DNA of 64,000 nt from JACCZX01 sp963710675 (GCA_963710675.1 CAVQBE010000027.1:186001-250000), one strand, 5' to 3'. Shown: positions 32,609-40,657, counted from the first letter of the stretch. Translations and numbers: made by a program. Notes: generated by a model not told the origin, from the sequence alone.

Positions 32609-32976
32609 TGAAAACGACTGAAGCGGTTCGCGCACTCTCGGCACTCTCGCAAGAAACCCGCCTGGACATATTTCGCTTACTGGTTCAGCAAGGTACGAGC
32701 GGACTGGCAGCGGGCGAGATTGCCGAGCAACTGCGCGTTTCGCCCGCGACCTTGTCGTTTCACTTGAAGGAGCTCACGCATGCGAAGTTGATCACTTCGC
32801 GGCAGGACGGGCGATTCATCTTCTACACCGCCAACTTCGCGGCGATGAATCGACTGCTCGGATTCTTGTCCGAGAACTGCTGTGCGGCAGATGGCGCGGC
32901 ATGCGCGCCTGCGTCAGCGGCATGTACTCCTTCGTCATCTACTACTCGACCAATTCAAAGGAAGGTAAAAGCATGA
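32608..32976 (+). CDS. arsR: Arsenic-responsive ArsR family repressor
   Basis: A 122-residue winged-helix repressor. The recognition helix region is RVSPATLSFHLKELTHAKLI. The C-terminal tail has vicinal cysteines SENCC (91, 92) and further cysteines at 99 and 106, resembling ArsR types that bind As(III) outside the usual alpha-3 CVC site. The ATG at 32608 was chosen because it directly abuts the promoter/operator; an upstream in-frame codon at 32557 lies before the -35. The stop overlaps arsI as ATGA. Confidence 0.9.
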   Translation: MKTTEAVRALSALSQETRLDIFRLLVQQGTSGLAAGEIAEQLRVSPATLSFHLKELTHAKLITSRQDGRFIFYTANFAAMNRLLGFLSENCCAADGAACAPASAACTPSSSTTRPIQRKVKA

Positions 32977-33461
32977 AACGCTTTCACGTACACGTAGCGG
33001 TCAAGGATCTGCAATCCAGTATTCGTTTTTATTCGGCGTTATTCGGTGCCGAGCCGACAGTCAGCAAAACCGACTATGCGAAGTGGATGGTGGACGATCC
33101 GCGCATCAACTTCGCGATTTCGCAGCGCGGGGAGCAGATCGGCGTCAATCATCTGGGACTGCAAGTCGACTCCGATGATGAATTGGAGGCCCTGAAAGCG
33201 CAGGCTGAGTCGGCTGACTTATCCGCGGCCGCTGAGCGAGGCACATGCTGTTACGCGCGGTCGAATAAATACTGGTACACCGATCCGCAGGGCGTGGCAT
33301 GGGAGACCTATCACACACTTCAACAGGTCGAATTCTTCGGTGGCGACGACTCCGCTTCGCAAGCCAAATGTGGCACGAAGGGTGAAACCGCTTGTTGTGA
33401 CCCGACCACTACCTCGCAATCGATCAAAACCGAAAAAACGGCCTCTGCGTGCTGCGCGTAG
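32973..33461 (+). CDS. arsI: ArsI/CadI-type glyoxalase-fold protein, probable organoarsenical C-As lyase
   Basis: A 162-residue vicinal-oxygen-chelate protein. It starts MKRFHVHVAVKDLQSSIRFY. Candidate iron ligands are His5/His7, His60 (VNHLGLQV) and Glu111 (WETYHT). The vicinal pair Cys92-Cys93 (RGTCCYARSNKYWYTDPQG) corresponds to the arsenic-binding pair of characterised ArsI enzymes, which demethylate trivalent organoarsenicals. A 35-residue tail adds further cysteines, ending in CCA. Cadmium-induced CadI proteins are close relatives, so activity on methylarsenite is inferred. Confidence 0.82.
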   Translation: MKRFHVHVAVKDLQSSIRFYSALFGAEPTVSKTDYAKWMVDDPRINFAISQRGEQIGVNHLGLQVDSDDELEALKAQAESADLSAAAERGTCCYARSNKYWYTDPQGVAWETYHTLQQVEFFGGDDSASQAKCGTKGETACCDPTTTSQSIKTEKTASACCA

Positions 33462-33467
33462 AGATTA

Positions 33468-33971
33468 ATGAACCAACCACCGAAGCACGTGCTTTTCTTG
33501 TGCACCGGGAATTCGGCGCGCTCGATCATGGGCGAAGTGTTGCTCAACGAGCGCGCCAAACGGCAGGGCCACTTCGTCGCTCATAGCGCCGGGAGTCATC
33601 CGGCAGGTCGGGTCAATCCCATGACGCTTCAATTGCTGGGTGAAAACCGTCTGCCGATTGACGGTTTACGCAGCAAGAGTTGGGACGAGTTCGCGCAGGC
33701 TGGCGCGCCAAAGCTCGACTTCATCATTACCGTTTGCGATGACGCGGCTGGCGAAGTTTGTCCTATCTGGCCTGGTCAACCGGTGACGGCGCATTGGGGG
33801 GTTGAAGATCCAGCGGCGGCTGAAGGCGGTAATGAGACGAAGCGCAAAGCATTCCTGCGCGCGTTTACTACGCTTCAGCGACGGATTGACCTTTTCCTCA
33901 GTCTGCCGCTCGAGAAGCTCGACCGGCTGCCGCTGAAGGAGCAACTCGACTCGATCGGCAAAGTTGCCTGA
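33468..33971 (+). CDS. arsC: Arsenate reductase ArsC, low-molecular-weight phosphatase type
   Basis: A 167-residue protein with the P-loop CTGNSAR (Cys12-Arg18) characteristic of the phosphatase-fold arsenate reductases, then SAGSHPAGRVNPMTLQLL and FIITVCDDAAGEVCPIWPG. These enzymes reduce arsenate to arsenite for export. It lies between arsI and acr3 with six-base and two-base gaps. The frame is intact. Confidence 0.9.
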   Translation: MNQPPKHVLFLCTGNSARSIMGEVLLNERAKRQGHFVAHSAGSHPAGRVNPMTLQLLGENRLPIDGLRSKSWDEFAQAGAPKLDFIITVCDDAAGEVCPIWPGQPVTAHWGVEDPAAAEGGNETKRKAFLRAFTTLQRRIDLFLSLPLEKLDRLPLKEQLDSIGKVA

Positions 33972-33973
33972 AC

Positions 33974-35049
33974 ATGGTCAGCCTGCCTCTGGCGAGACTC
34001 GGCGCGTCGATGAGCGTTTTCGAACGCTATCTCACCATCTGGGTGTTCCTGTGCATCGTGACGGGCATTGCATTGGGCCAGGTGTTTCCGGACATCTTCC
34101 GAACCATCGGCCGAATGGAGTTTGCGCGCGTCAACCTGCCGGTTGGTGTGCTGATCTGGGTGATGATCATCCCGATGCTGATGAGGGTCGACTTCGGCGC
34201 CCTGCACGAGGTGCGCCGGCACGGGCGGGGCATCGGTGTGACGCTGATCGTGAACTGGTTGGTGAAGCCGTTCTCGATGGCGTTCCTCGCCTGGCTGTTG
34301 ATCCGCGGCATCTTCGCGCCGCTGCTGCCCGCAGCGCAGATCGACAGCTATATCGCGGGGCTCATCCTGCTTGCGGCGGCGCCATGCACCGCCATGGTCT
34401 TTGTCTGGAGCCGGCTCTGCAACGGCGACCCATTATTCACACTCTCACAGGTGGCGTTGAACGACACGATCATGGTGTTCGCTTTCGCGCCCATTGTCGC
34501 GCTGTTGCTCGGCATCTCGAGCATCACAGTTCCGTGGGCCACGCTGCTCACGTCGGTAGTGCTCTACATCGTGATTCCGGTCGCCATCGCGCAAGCGCTG
34601 CGCCACGCCTTGCTCACACGCGTCAAGCGACCTTCGATGCAGTGATGGCGCGGATCGGGCCGTGGTCGACCACTGCGCTGCTCGCCACGCTCGTGCTGCT
34701 GTTCGCGTTCCAAGGCGAAGCGATCATCAAACAGCCCCTCGTCATTGCGATTCTTGCCGTGCCCATCCTGATCCAAGTGCTGTTCAATTCAGCGCTGGCG
34801 TATGGACTCAATCGCTTCTTGGGCGAGCAGCACGCAATTGCCTGTCCGTCGGCGCTGATCGGCGCGAGCAACTTCTTCGAGCTCGCGGTTGCCACCGCGA
34901 TTAGCCTTTTTGGCTTCGAGTCAGGTGCCGCGCTCGCTACGGTCGTCGGCGTACTGATCGAAGTGCCCGTAATGCTGCTGGTCGTCCGCGTGGCTAACTC
35001 GACTCGCGGGTGGTACGTCGCCGGGCGTAAGGTCGCAGTCTCATCCTGA
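33974..35049 (+). CDS. acr3: ACR3 family arsenite efflux transporter (one frame break)
   Basis: A membrane protein with about ten helices. The N-terminal half reads MSVFERYLTIWVFLCIVTGIALGQVFP and includes the conserved AAAPCTAMVFVWSRLCNGDP with the arsenite-relevant cysteine. The frame shifts near 34625. The second half (LLATLVLLFAFQGEAIIKQPLV, GASNFFELAVATAISLFGFESGAA) continues to 35049. The combined length of about 358 residues is normal for ACR3, which couples arsenite export to proton exchange. Confidence 0.9.
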
Positions 35050-35130
35050 GCGGCGTACGTCGTACGGTCGGTCTAGCCCAGCGGCAATGGTTACGGCTGT
35101 CCCGCTTCATGCTTGACTAATCGAGGTGAA

Positions 35131-35157
35131 CTCGTTTGAATCCCGTCAGCTACCCGA
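35131..35157 (+). repeat. Putative attR, degenerate copy of the tRNA-His 3' end
   Basis: GAATCCCGTCAGC (35138-35150) is identical to the tRNA-His T-arm and 3' strand. Mismatches lie on either side, with about 21 of 27 positions matching. There is no cloverleaf upstream, so this is a fragment and not a tRNA gene. It closes a 2.75-kb segment carrying only the ars genes. Confidence 0.5.
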
Positions 35158-35183
35158 GCACCTAAGTCACCAACTAGCCCTAA

Positions 35184-35438
35184 TCACCGCGGTGGATCAG
35201 TAACCGGCGGATCGGACGCTGGATCGTCCACTGGCGGCGGTTGCGGGCTTGGATCTTCGACTGGCTTTTCCGGCTCGCTCACTGGCGGTAACTCAGGTGC
35301 GGGAACGTCGGGCTCATCCATCGGTATGCCCTTATCAGGGTCATCTTTCGGAGGCTCTTTAATGGGTGGCTCCACGTCAGGTACAACGTGAGGCGGCACA
35401 ACCGGTAACTCCGTTTTGTCTGGAACAGGCAGCACCAC
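35184..35438 (-). CDS. Small proline-rich acidic protein, unrecognised
   Basis: An 84-residue open frame rich in Pro, Asp and Glu (EPPKDDPDKG, PVSEPEKPVEDP, PPVTDPP). It begins seven bases after the rpoN stop on the same strand, consistent with translational coupling. There is no signal peptide or membrane helix. Low-complexity composition makes the call uncertain; it could also be a chance frame in a proline-codon-rich spacer. Confidence 0.4.
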   Translation of the reverse strand: MVLPVPDKTELPVVPPHVVPDVEPPIKEPPKDDPDKGIPMDEPDVPAPELPPVSEPEKPVEDPSPQPPPVDDPASDPPVTDPPR

Positions 35439-35444
35439 GCGCTG

Positions 35445-36908
35445 CTATCCCTCCGCTTGACGGCGGCGCATCTCGTAAGCCGGCACGCGCATCATCTGAC
35501 GATATTTCGTCACCGTGCGACGTGCGACTTGCAGGCCTTGTCGCCCGAGCAAACGCGCAATCTGTGCGTCGGACAGCGGTTCCTTCGGGTTTTCCTCGTG
35601 AATCATGTCCTTGATCGCACCGCGGATCGCCGTTGCAGAACACGTCCCACCGCTGGTAGTCGCGAGCGCGCGCGAAAAAAAGTATTTCAGCTCGAAAACG
35701 CCGAGCGGCGTCGCCATGTATTTGTTATTTGTAACGCGCGACACGGTCGACTCATGCAGTCCAAGCTCATCGGCAATCTCGCGCAGACCCAGGGGTTTCA
35801 TCGCGAGCTCGCCGTAATCGAGAAAATAACGCTGACGTCGGACGATAGCCTGCGCGACGCGCAGGATCGTGGCAAACCGCTGCTCGACATTACGTACTGT
35901 CCACCGCGCTTCTTGCAGTTGTGCTGCCAGATCCGAATGACGAGCGTCACGATGATTTTGGAAGAGATCTGCATACATCCGATTCAGCCGCACCTTGGGC
36001 ACGACCGATGGATTAAGCGTCACTGTCCATTCGTCTCGAATCTTCCGCACCACTACATCAGGGGCGACGAATCGCGTATTGGCTGCGCCGAAGCGCCAGC
36101 CTGGCCGCGGCTGCAAGCGACGAATCAGGTCCCCCGCTTGCGAAACCGCGTGCTGTGCAACACCTAACGTGCGCGCCAATCCTGCAATGTCGCGCATCGC
36201 GAGTCGGTCCAGGTGTTCGTTGACAATCCGCTTGGCAAGCTCGTGCGTTGACGCACTGGCCGGATCATCGTCTTCGCGCAGCTGTAGAAGCAGGCATTCG
36301 CGCAAGTCGCGCGCTCCAACGCCTGCCGGCTCGAGCGATTGCACGAGCTTGAGCGCGATCGCCATTTCGTCATCGTCAGGAGGGGGCTCGAGGCCGGACA
36401 GTGCCTTCAGCTCCTGCAGTTCCATTCGCAGAAAGCCATCGTCGTCGAGAGCGTCAACGATAGTCGCCATTAGCGTGCGGTCGCGCTCGGATAACGCAAG
36501 CCACTTTGACTGGGCGAGCAAATGGTCGCGCAGCGACTGATCGGCCGCAGTGATATCCGAAAAATCAAAGTCGTGATCCCCGCCGTTGGTGCGGCGTGCG
36601 GCTCCATACTGAGACCACCCTTCGCCCTCCCAACTCTGGTCTGGCTGCGCATCCGTGTTCGCCTCGGCGCTGACAGGCACCGGCGAGACGTCACTTTGTG
36701 CAGAAGACTCGCTGCCGGCAACAGTCGCTACTGCGGCTTCACCGTCCGGTGCTTCATCGAGCTCTAAAAATGGGTTGTTGCCCATCGCCTGATTGACTTC
36801 CTGAGCGAAGTCCAGTGACGACAGCTGAAGAAGGCGCACAGCCTGCTGCAATCGCGGCGTTAGCGTCTGATGTTGTCGTTGCTCGTGCCGAAGAACGGGC
36901 GCGCTCAT
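35445..36908 (-). CDS. rpoN: RNA polymerase sigma-54 factor RpoN
   Basis: 487 residues, intact. Region I is the Gln/Leu-rich LRHEQRQHQTLTPRLQQAVRLLQLS, which contacts activator and polymerase. An acidic region II follows. The core-binding domain and the HTH that reads the -12 element (GLREIADELGLHESTVSRVTNN) precede the RpoN box ARRTVTKYR (about residues 462-470), which reads the -24 element. The gene is alone; none of the usual lptB, hpf or ptsN neighbours is present, suggesting an additional or relocated copy. A sigma-54-type promoter lies about 160 bases upstream. Confidence 0.95.
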   Translation of the reverse strand: MSAPVLRHEQRQHQTLTPRLQQAVRLLQLSSLDFAQEVNQAMGNNPFLELDEAPDGEAAVATVAGSESSAQSDVSPVPVSAEANTDAQPDQSWEGEGWSQYGAARRTNGGDHDFDFSDITAADQSLRDHLLAQSKWLALSERDRTLMATIVDALDDDGFLRMELQELKALSGLEPPPDDDEMAIALKLVQSLEPAGVGARDLRECLLLQLREDDDPASASTHELAKRIVNEHLDRLAMRDIAGLARTLGVAQHAVSQAGDLIRRLQPRPGWRFGAANTRFVAPDVVVRKIRDEWTVTLNPSVVPKVRLNRMYADLFQNHRDARHSDLAAQLQEARWTVRNVEQRFATILRVAQAIVRRQRYFLDYGELAMKPLGLREIADELGLHESTVSRVTNNKYMATPLGVFELKYFFSRALATTSGGTCSATAIRGAIKDMIHEENPKEPLSDAQIARLLGRQGLQVARRTVTKYRQMMRVPAYEMRRRQAEG

Positions 36909-37066
36909 GTTTAACCAGCTTCAAACTCTGAAGACGCGCAGCACGACGGAAAAACGCGTATGCCGTCAGCGGTCAACACATCGAGAGTAAACCGCTGGCA
37001 GATTTGAACACTCAAGGGTGGCACCCTGCGGACCAGCGATGCGAAAGTAGCCATAAGCGGTCTTTA

Positions 37067-37082
37067 AGCAAGGGACGTGCCG
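37067..37082 (-). promoter_or_regulatory. Sigma-54 promoter of rpoN
   Basis: The minus strand reads CGGCACG-TCCC-TTGCT, an excellent match to the -24/-12 consensus (TGGCACG, four bases, TTGCW). It is embedded in the near-palindrome GCAAGGGACG-TGC-CGTCCCTTGC (37068-37090). It points at rpoN, implying autoregulation. Confidence 0.75.
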
Positions 37083-37123
37083 TCCCTTGCCCGCAACGCG
37101 ACGCCTAATCGTCTCGAGTCAGC

Positions 37124-37360
37124 TTATCGTCGACTTGATGGGCAGTTTCTACATCGCACGCGGGATGGGTTGACTCGTGCGATGAAAACTTTGCTGAGCT
37201 GTCGGATTGCGTGCTGCCATTGGTCGACTTTGGCGGCTGCTGCCCGATATTGCTGGGTAGCTCGTTCGTGGACGCGAGACGACGCGCCGATGACGCTGCG
37301 CCCCATCTCTTCCCCGGTCGCGGCGGCCAGCGCAATCGATCGCCTCGAATCGCCATCCAC
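37124..37360 (-). CDS. Small hydrophilic protein, unrecognised
   Basis: A GTG start at 37360 follows AACGAGG and gives a 78-residue product, DGDSRRSIALAAATGEEMGRS and onward. The helical part ATQQYRAAAAKVDQWQHAIRQLSK looks like real protein. An alternative frame supplies a plausible acidic tail (ETAHQVDDKLTRDD) near 37105, so a frame break is possible. A sigma-54-type promoter starts about 33 bases upstream. Function unknown. Confidence 0.4.
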   Translation of the reverse strand: MDGDSRRSIALAAATGEEMGRSVIGASSRVHERATQQYRAAAAKVDQWQHAIRQLSKVFIARVNPSRVRCRNCPSSRR

Positions 37361-37392
37361 ACACCTCGTTAATTCACCGACTTCTTGCCCTC

Positions 37393-37408
37393 AGCAGTCG
37401 GCGTGCCG
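37393..37408 (-). promoter_or_regulatory. Sigma-54-type promoter, leftward
   Basis: The minus strand reads CGGCACG-CCGA-CTGCT, with correct GG-to-GC spacing and one mismatch in the -12. It precedes the small hydrophilic gene at 37360. It is divergent from the promoter at 37480. Confidence 0.55.
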
Positions 37409-37479
37409 GCGTGAAATTGATGTTTTGTGCATCTGCATTCGATTGGGCGGCGGATTCGTTCACGTGTGGGGTGGTTTCC

Positions 37480-37495
37480 GGGCACGTATGTTGCA
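37480..37495 (+). promoter_or_regulatory. Sigma-54 promoter of the BON lipoprotein gene
   Basis: GGGCACG-TATG-TTGCA with exact -24/-12 spacing, 55 bases before the ATG at 37550. A nearly identical element precedes the second BON gene at 54227. Confidence 0.72.
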
Positions 37496-37549
37496 ACACC
37501 TTCCTCGTGGACGATTAACCACGCTTTTTTTTCAAACAAAGGACATGCG

Positions 37550-37864
37550 ATGAAAAACTTACTAGTAGCCGCCATAGTAGCGATCACAGCCGTCTACAGC
37601 GCCGGTTGTTCAGTAGCCACTGGACAAAGGTCGATGGGTGACGTGGTTGACGACTCAACTATTACCACGCGCGTCAAGTCACGTTTTGTCGAAGACAAAA
37701 TTGTCGCCGCCAATCGCATCGGTGTCGAAACGCTGAAGGGCGTTGTGCAGCTGTCGGGCTTCGCAGTGAGCGAGGCGGAGCGAGTGCGTGCCGCCGAGAT
37801 TGCGGCCGCGGTACCTGGTGTGAAGCAGGTTCAAAACGCTATTGCTGTTAAGCCCGCAAGCTAG
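37550..37864 (+). CDS. BON-domain lipoprotein (OsmY-like), copy 1
   Basis: 104 residues. The N-terminus is a lipoprotein signal (MKNLLVAAIVAITAVYSAGC, lipobox YSAGC). It is followed by one BON domain (DDSTITTRVKSRFVEDKIVAANRIGVETLKGVVQLSGFAVS...VPGVKQVQNAI). BON proteins such as OsmY and DolP associate with the envelope and are stress-induced. The ATG follows AAAGGACATGCG. A sigma-54 promoter lies upstream and a terminator downstream, so it is monocistronic. Confidence 0.85.
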   Translation: MKNLLVAAIVAITAVYSAGCSVATGQRSMGDVVDDSTITTRVKSRFVEDKIVAANRIGVETLKGVVQLSGFAVSEAERVRAAEIAAAVPGVKQVQNAIAVKPAS

Positions 37865-37875
37865 ATTGCGGCCAG

Positions 37876-37909
37876 ACCAGCCACTAGATCTTTAGCTGGC
37901 TGGTTTTTT
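37876..37909 (+). terminator. Rho-independent terminator after BON gene 1
   Basis: Stem ACCAGCCA (37876-37883) / TGGCTGGT (37897-37904), with an inner CTA/TAG pairing in the loop, followed by a run of T. It lies 12 bases after the stop codon. Confidence 0.85.
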
Positions 37910-37950
37910 CTTTCCGTTTTGCCGGGAAGCAGTTGCTAAAGTAGGTCACC

Positions 37951-39321
37951 GTGCCCCATGCGCTGATCGTCGACGACGATACCGACAGCCGCGAGTTGTT
38001 GTCGCAGGTTGCACGCGCGGAGGGTTTTACCGTAGCGGCGGCCGATTCGTTGCGTGCTGCGCGCTCCCAACTGGCGCGCCAAATTCCGGATGTCCTACTG
38101 ACTGACTTGGAATTGCCGGATGGCAATGGCATGGCATTGATCAATGATCTGGACCGTGCCGCCGAAACCGAAGTCGTGGTCGTGACCGGTCACGCGTCCG
38201 TCGGTACTGCCGTCGAGGCACTGCGGGCGGGCGCTACCGATTATTTGACCAAGCCGATCGACATCGATCGCCTGACCAATATTCTGCGCCGACAGCCACG
38301 CACGGTGGACTTAAAGCATGAGATTGGCGAGCTACGAGATGAACTGCGCAAGGTCGGTCGTTTCGGTCACCTATTTGGATCGTCACCACCGATGCAGGCG
38401 TTGTACGACAAGATCGCGCGCGTGGCGCCCACGTCGGCGACCGTTTTATTGATCGGCGAAAGCGGCACTGGCAAGGAGCTGGCTGCGCGCACCATTCACG
38501 ACTTGTCCAAACGCAAGCGAGCGCCGTTCCTCGCCATCAACTGTGGAGCTATATCTCCAGAGCTGATTGATAGCGAATTGTTCGGTCATGAAGAAGGTGG
38601 GTTCGCCAGCAACGGTCGTGACCAAAAGGGATTTTTTGAGCGCGCCAGGGGTGGAAGTCTGCTGCTCGATGAAATTACCGAGATGTCACTTGCGCTGCAG
38701 GTGAAGCTACTGCGGGTGCTCGAGACCGGAACATTTGTCAAAGTCGGCACGTCGCACCCCGTTGCGACCGACGTTCGCATTATCGCGGCCAGCAACAAGC
38801 AGCCAGGCAAAGCGGTTTCCGACGGCAAATTTCGAGAAGATCTGTATCACCGCCTCAACGTGTTTCCGGTTCATTTACCGCCGCTGCGCGAGCGCGGCGG
38901 CGATCTCGAGATGCTGGCTCAACACTTCTTGGATGAGCTTAATGCGACAGAAAATTCAGCGAAACGCTTTGCGCCATCGGCAACCGCGTCGCTGTATGCC
39001 CATTCCTGGCCGGGCAACGTGCGCGAACTTAAGAACTACGTCCAACGAGCGTATTTGTTGGCCGATGCGGTGATTGATGACTACACGCAGAGCCAGGCAT
39101 CGGACACTGGCGCAGACGATCACGATGAGATCACGGTAAAAATCGGGACGCCGCTCGATGAGATCGAAGAACGGGTGACGATGGCGACGCTTGCACGCTG
39201 CGGCAACGTCAAGAAGCGCGCAGCGGCAATTCTCGGAATTAGCTTGAAAACTCTGTACAACCGGCTCGAAAGCTATTCGCAGCGAGAGGGCTCTGACGCC
39301 AGGGATGCCCAAACGGCTTGA
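37951..39321 (+). CDS. NtrC-family response regulator with altered sigma-54 contact loop
   Basis: 456 residues, GTG start. The receiver domain has acidic residues at 8-10 and Asp52 (LLTDLELPDG). The AAA+ domain has Walker A GESGTGKE (169-176), Walker B GGSLLLDEI and an R-finger region; the C-terminus carries a Fis-type HTH (KKRAAAILGISLKTLYNRLE). The L1 loop that should read GAFTGA is GGFASN (residues 216-221, bases 38596-38613). The paralogue at 52805 has GSFTGA at the same positions. This loop contacts sigma-54, so activation may be reduced or absent. No sigma-54 promoter was seen upstream. Confidence 0.9.
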   Translation: MPHALIVDDDTDSRELLSQVARAEGFTVAAADSLRAARSQLARQIPDVLLTDLELPDGNGMALINDLDRAAETEVVVVTGHASVGTAVEALRAGATDYLTKPIDIDRLTNILRRQPRTVDLKHEIGELRDELRKVGRFGHLFGSSPPMQALYDKIARVAPTSATVLLIGESGTGKELAARTIHDLSKRKRAPFLAINCGAISPELIDSELFGHEEGGFASNGRDQKGFFERARGGSLLLDEITEMSLALQVKLLRVLETGTFVKVGTSHPVATDVRIIAASNKQPGKAVSDGKFREDLYHRLNVFPVHLPPLRERGGDLEMLAQHFLDELNATENSAKRFAPSATASLYAHSWPGNVRELKNYVQRAYLLADAVIDDYTQSQASDTGADDHDEITVKIGTPLDEIEERVTMATLARCGNVKKRAAAILGISLKTLYNRLESYSQREGSDARDAQTA

Positions 39322-39394
39322 AGCCGTCAGGGCGCATCCGTGAGGGTGTGCATTACTATCTCCGCACGGTTTCGACTCTTACATTTTTTAACCG

Positions 39395-40657
39395 ATGGCA
39401 GTATCGCCCGGCGTATTGACCGACCGGCCCCGTGCGCCGCTTGCGCTCAAGGTCGTTGCGTTCGTCGCGCTTATCTTTCTATTGAAGGGTGCGCGAGAAA
39501 TAGTTTTGCCGGTGGCGATCGCAATCATCCTGACGTTCTTGCTAGCGCCCGTTGCGCGCAGGTTGCGACAAAGGGGCTTCAATGACGCGCTCGCAGCTGC
39601 CGTCGTCGTAATCGGCCTGTTGTTGACTCTTGCGTTGCTGGGAAGCCGGTTGGTTGCGCCTGCCAGCGAATGGATCGCCCGCGCACCCACTTCAGTTCAA
39701 CAATTGATCGACTCCTACGAGAGATTGCGACGATCGGTTCCGTTCATGGCGCCGCCGGAAATCGCTCTGAGGCCCACGATAACGGCGAAAGGGCGTGCCG
39801 CCGCTGAGATCGTCCCGGCCGCCGCTGCACCGGCGCCCGATCCGTTGAAGGACAAGATCGCCATCGAAGGGATCGCGCTGACAGGATCCTTAATAAAGCA
39901 GGCAAGCTGGGTCACGGTATCGGCTGTTGCGACGATTATTTTGTTGTTCTTCTTCCTCGCATCCGAGCGCTGGCTGATGGCACGAACGGTCGAGGCAATT
40001 CCGAAACGTCGCGTGCGTGTCGCCGTTCTGGGCGGGTTTCGTGCCGCCCAACGCGACATTGCGCGCTACCTCGGGACGCAGGCGATGATCAATGCAGGCG
40101 TCGGTATTGCGACTGCTGTCGCGCTGACGGCGATTGGCTTCCCAAGTCCCATTCTCTGGGGCGTAATCATTGCAGTCCTTGGTTTCATTCCCTATCTTGG
40201 GCCGCTAGTTTTCGTAGTGTTGCTGTTGCTCGCAGGCACCATCACTTACACCACGTTTGGCGAAATCATTGCGCCGGCCGCCGCCTACGCTGCGATCAAT
40301 ATCATTGAGAGCAACTTTATAGCGCCCTGGATCGTTGGCCGCCGGCTCGAGATGAGTCCTCTGTTCGTGTTTCTCGCGGTGATGGTGTGTGCCTGGATGT
40401 GGGGCGTAGCAGGTGCCTTCTTGGCGGTGCCGTTGCTTGTCATTATTAGAAGTGCTGCGCGCCGCTCAAAGAGCCTGCGCCTCTGGTGCGTTTATCTGGA
40501 TCGTGGCAGACCTGAGCTGCCGACAATGCGTGCCCTGCTGGGCATTGGGTTGCGGCGGCGCCGCCGGCGTGCAACGGCAGTCGATACGACGCAGGCGTCC
40601 GGCAGCCCGCAGCCACGCTCCCCCAGTGCCCGCAAGCCATTCCTCAGGCGCGCCTAA
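39395..40657 (+). CDS. AI-2E/PerM family transporter
   Basis: About 420 residues with eight predicted membrane segments (LALKVVAFVALIFLLKG, VLPVAIAIILTFLLAPVARRLRQRG, ...). The conserved family segments GVIIAVLGFIPYLGPLVFVV and NFIAPWIVGRRLEMSPLFVFLAVMVCAWMWGVAGAFLAVPLL are clear. Members export autoinducer-2 or act in sodium/proton exchange; the substrate here is unknown. The last 60 residues are basic and low-complexity, and a frame shift near 40455 may have replaced the native C-terminus. Confidence 0.8.
   Translation: MAVSPGVLTDRPRAPLALKVVAFVALIFLLKGAREIVLPVAIAIILTFLLAPVARRLRQRGFNDALAAAVVVIGLLLTLALLGSRLVAPASEWIARAPTSVQQLIDSYERLRRSVPFMAPPEIALRPTITAKGRAAAEIVPAAAAPAPDPLKDKIAIEGIALTGSLIKQASWVTVSAVATIILLFFFLASERWLMARTVEAIPKRRVRVAVLGGFRAAQRDIARYLGTQAMINAGVGIATAVALTAIGFPSPILWGVIIAVLGFIPYLGPLVFVVLLLLAGTITYTTFGEIIAPAAAYAAINIIESNFIAPWIVGRRLEMSPLFVFLAVMVCAWMWGVAGAFLAVPLLVIIRSAARRSKSLRLWCVYLDRGRPELPTMRALLGIGLRRRRRRATAVDTTQASGSPQPRSPSARKPFLRRA

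Noticed and set aside
35131..35157. A fourth tRNA gene after acr3
   Set aside because: Only the T-arm and 3' strand resemble tRNA-His; no anticodon or D arm can be formed upstream.
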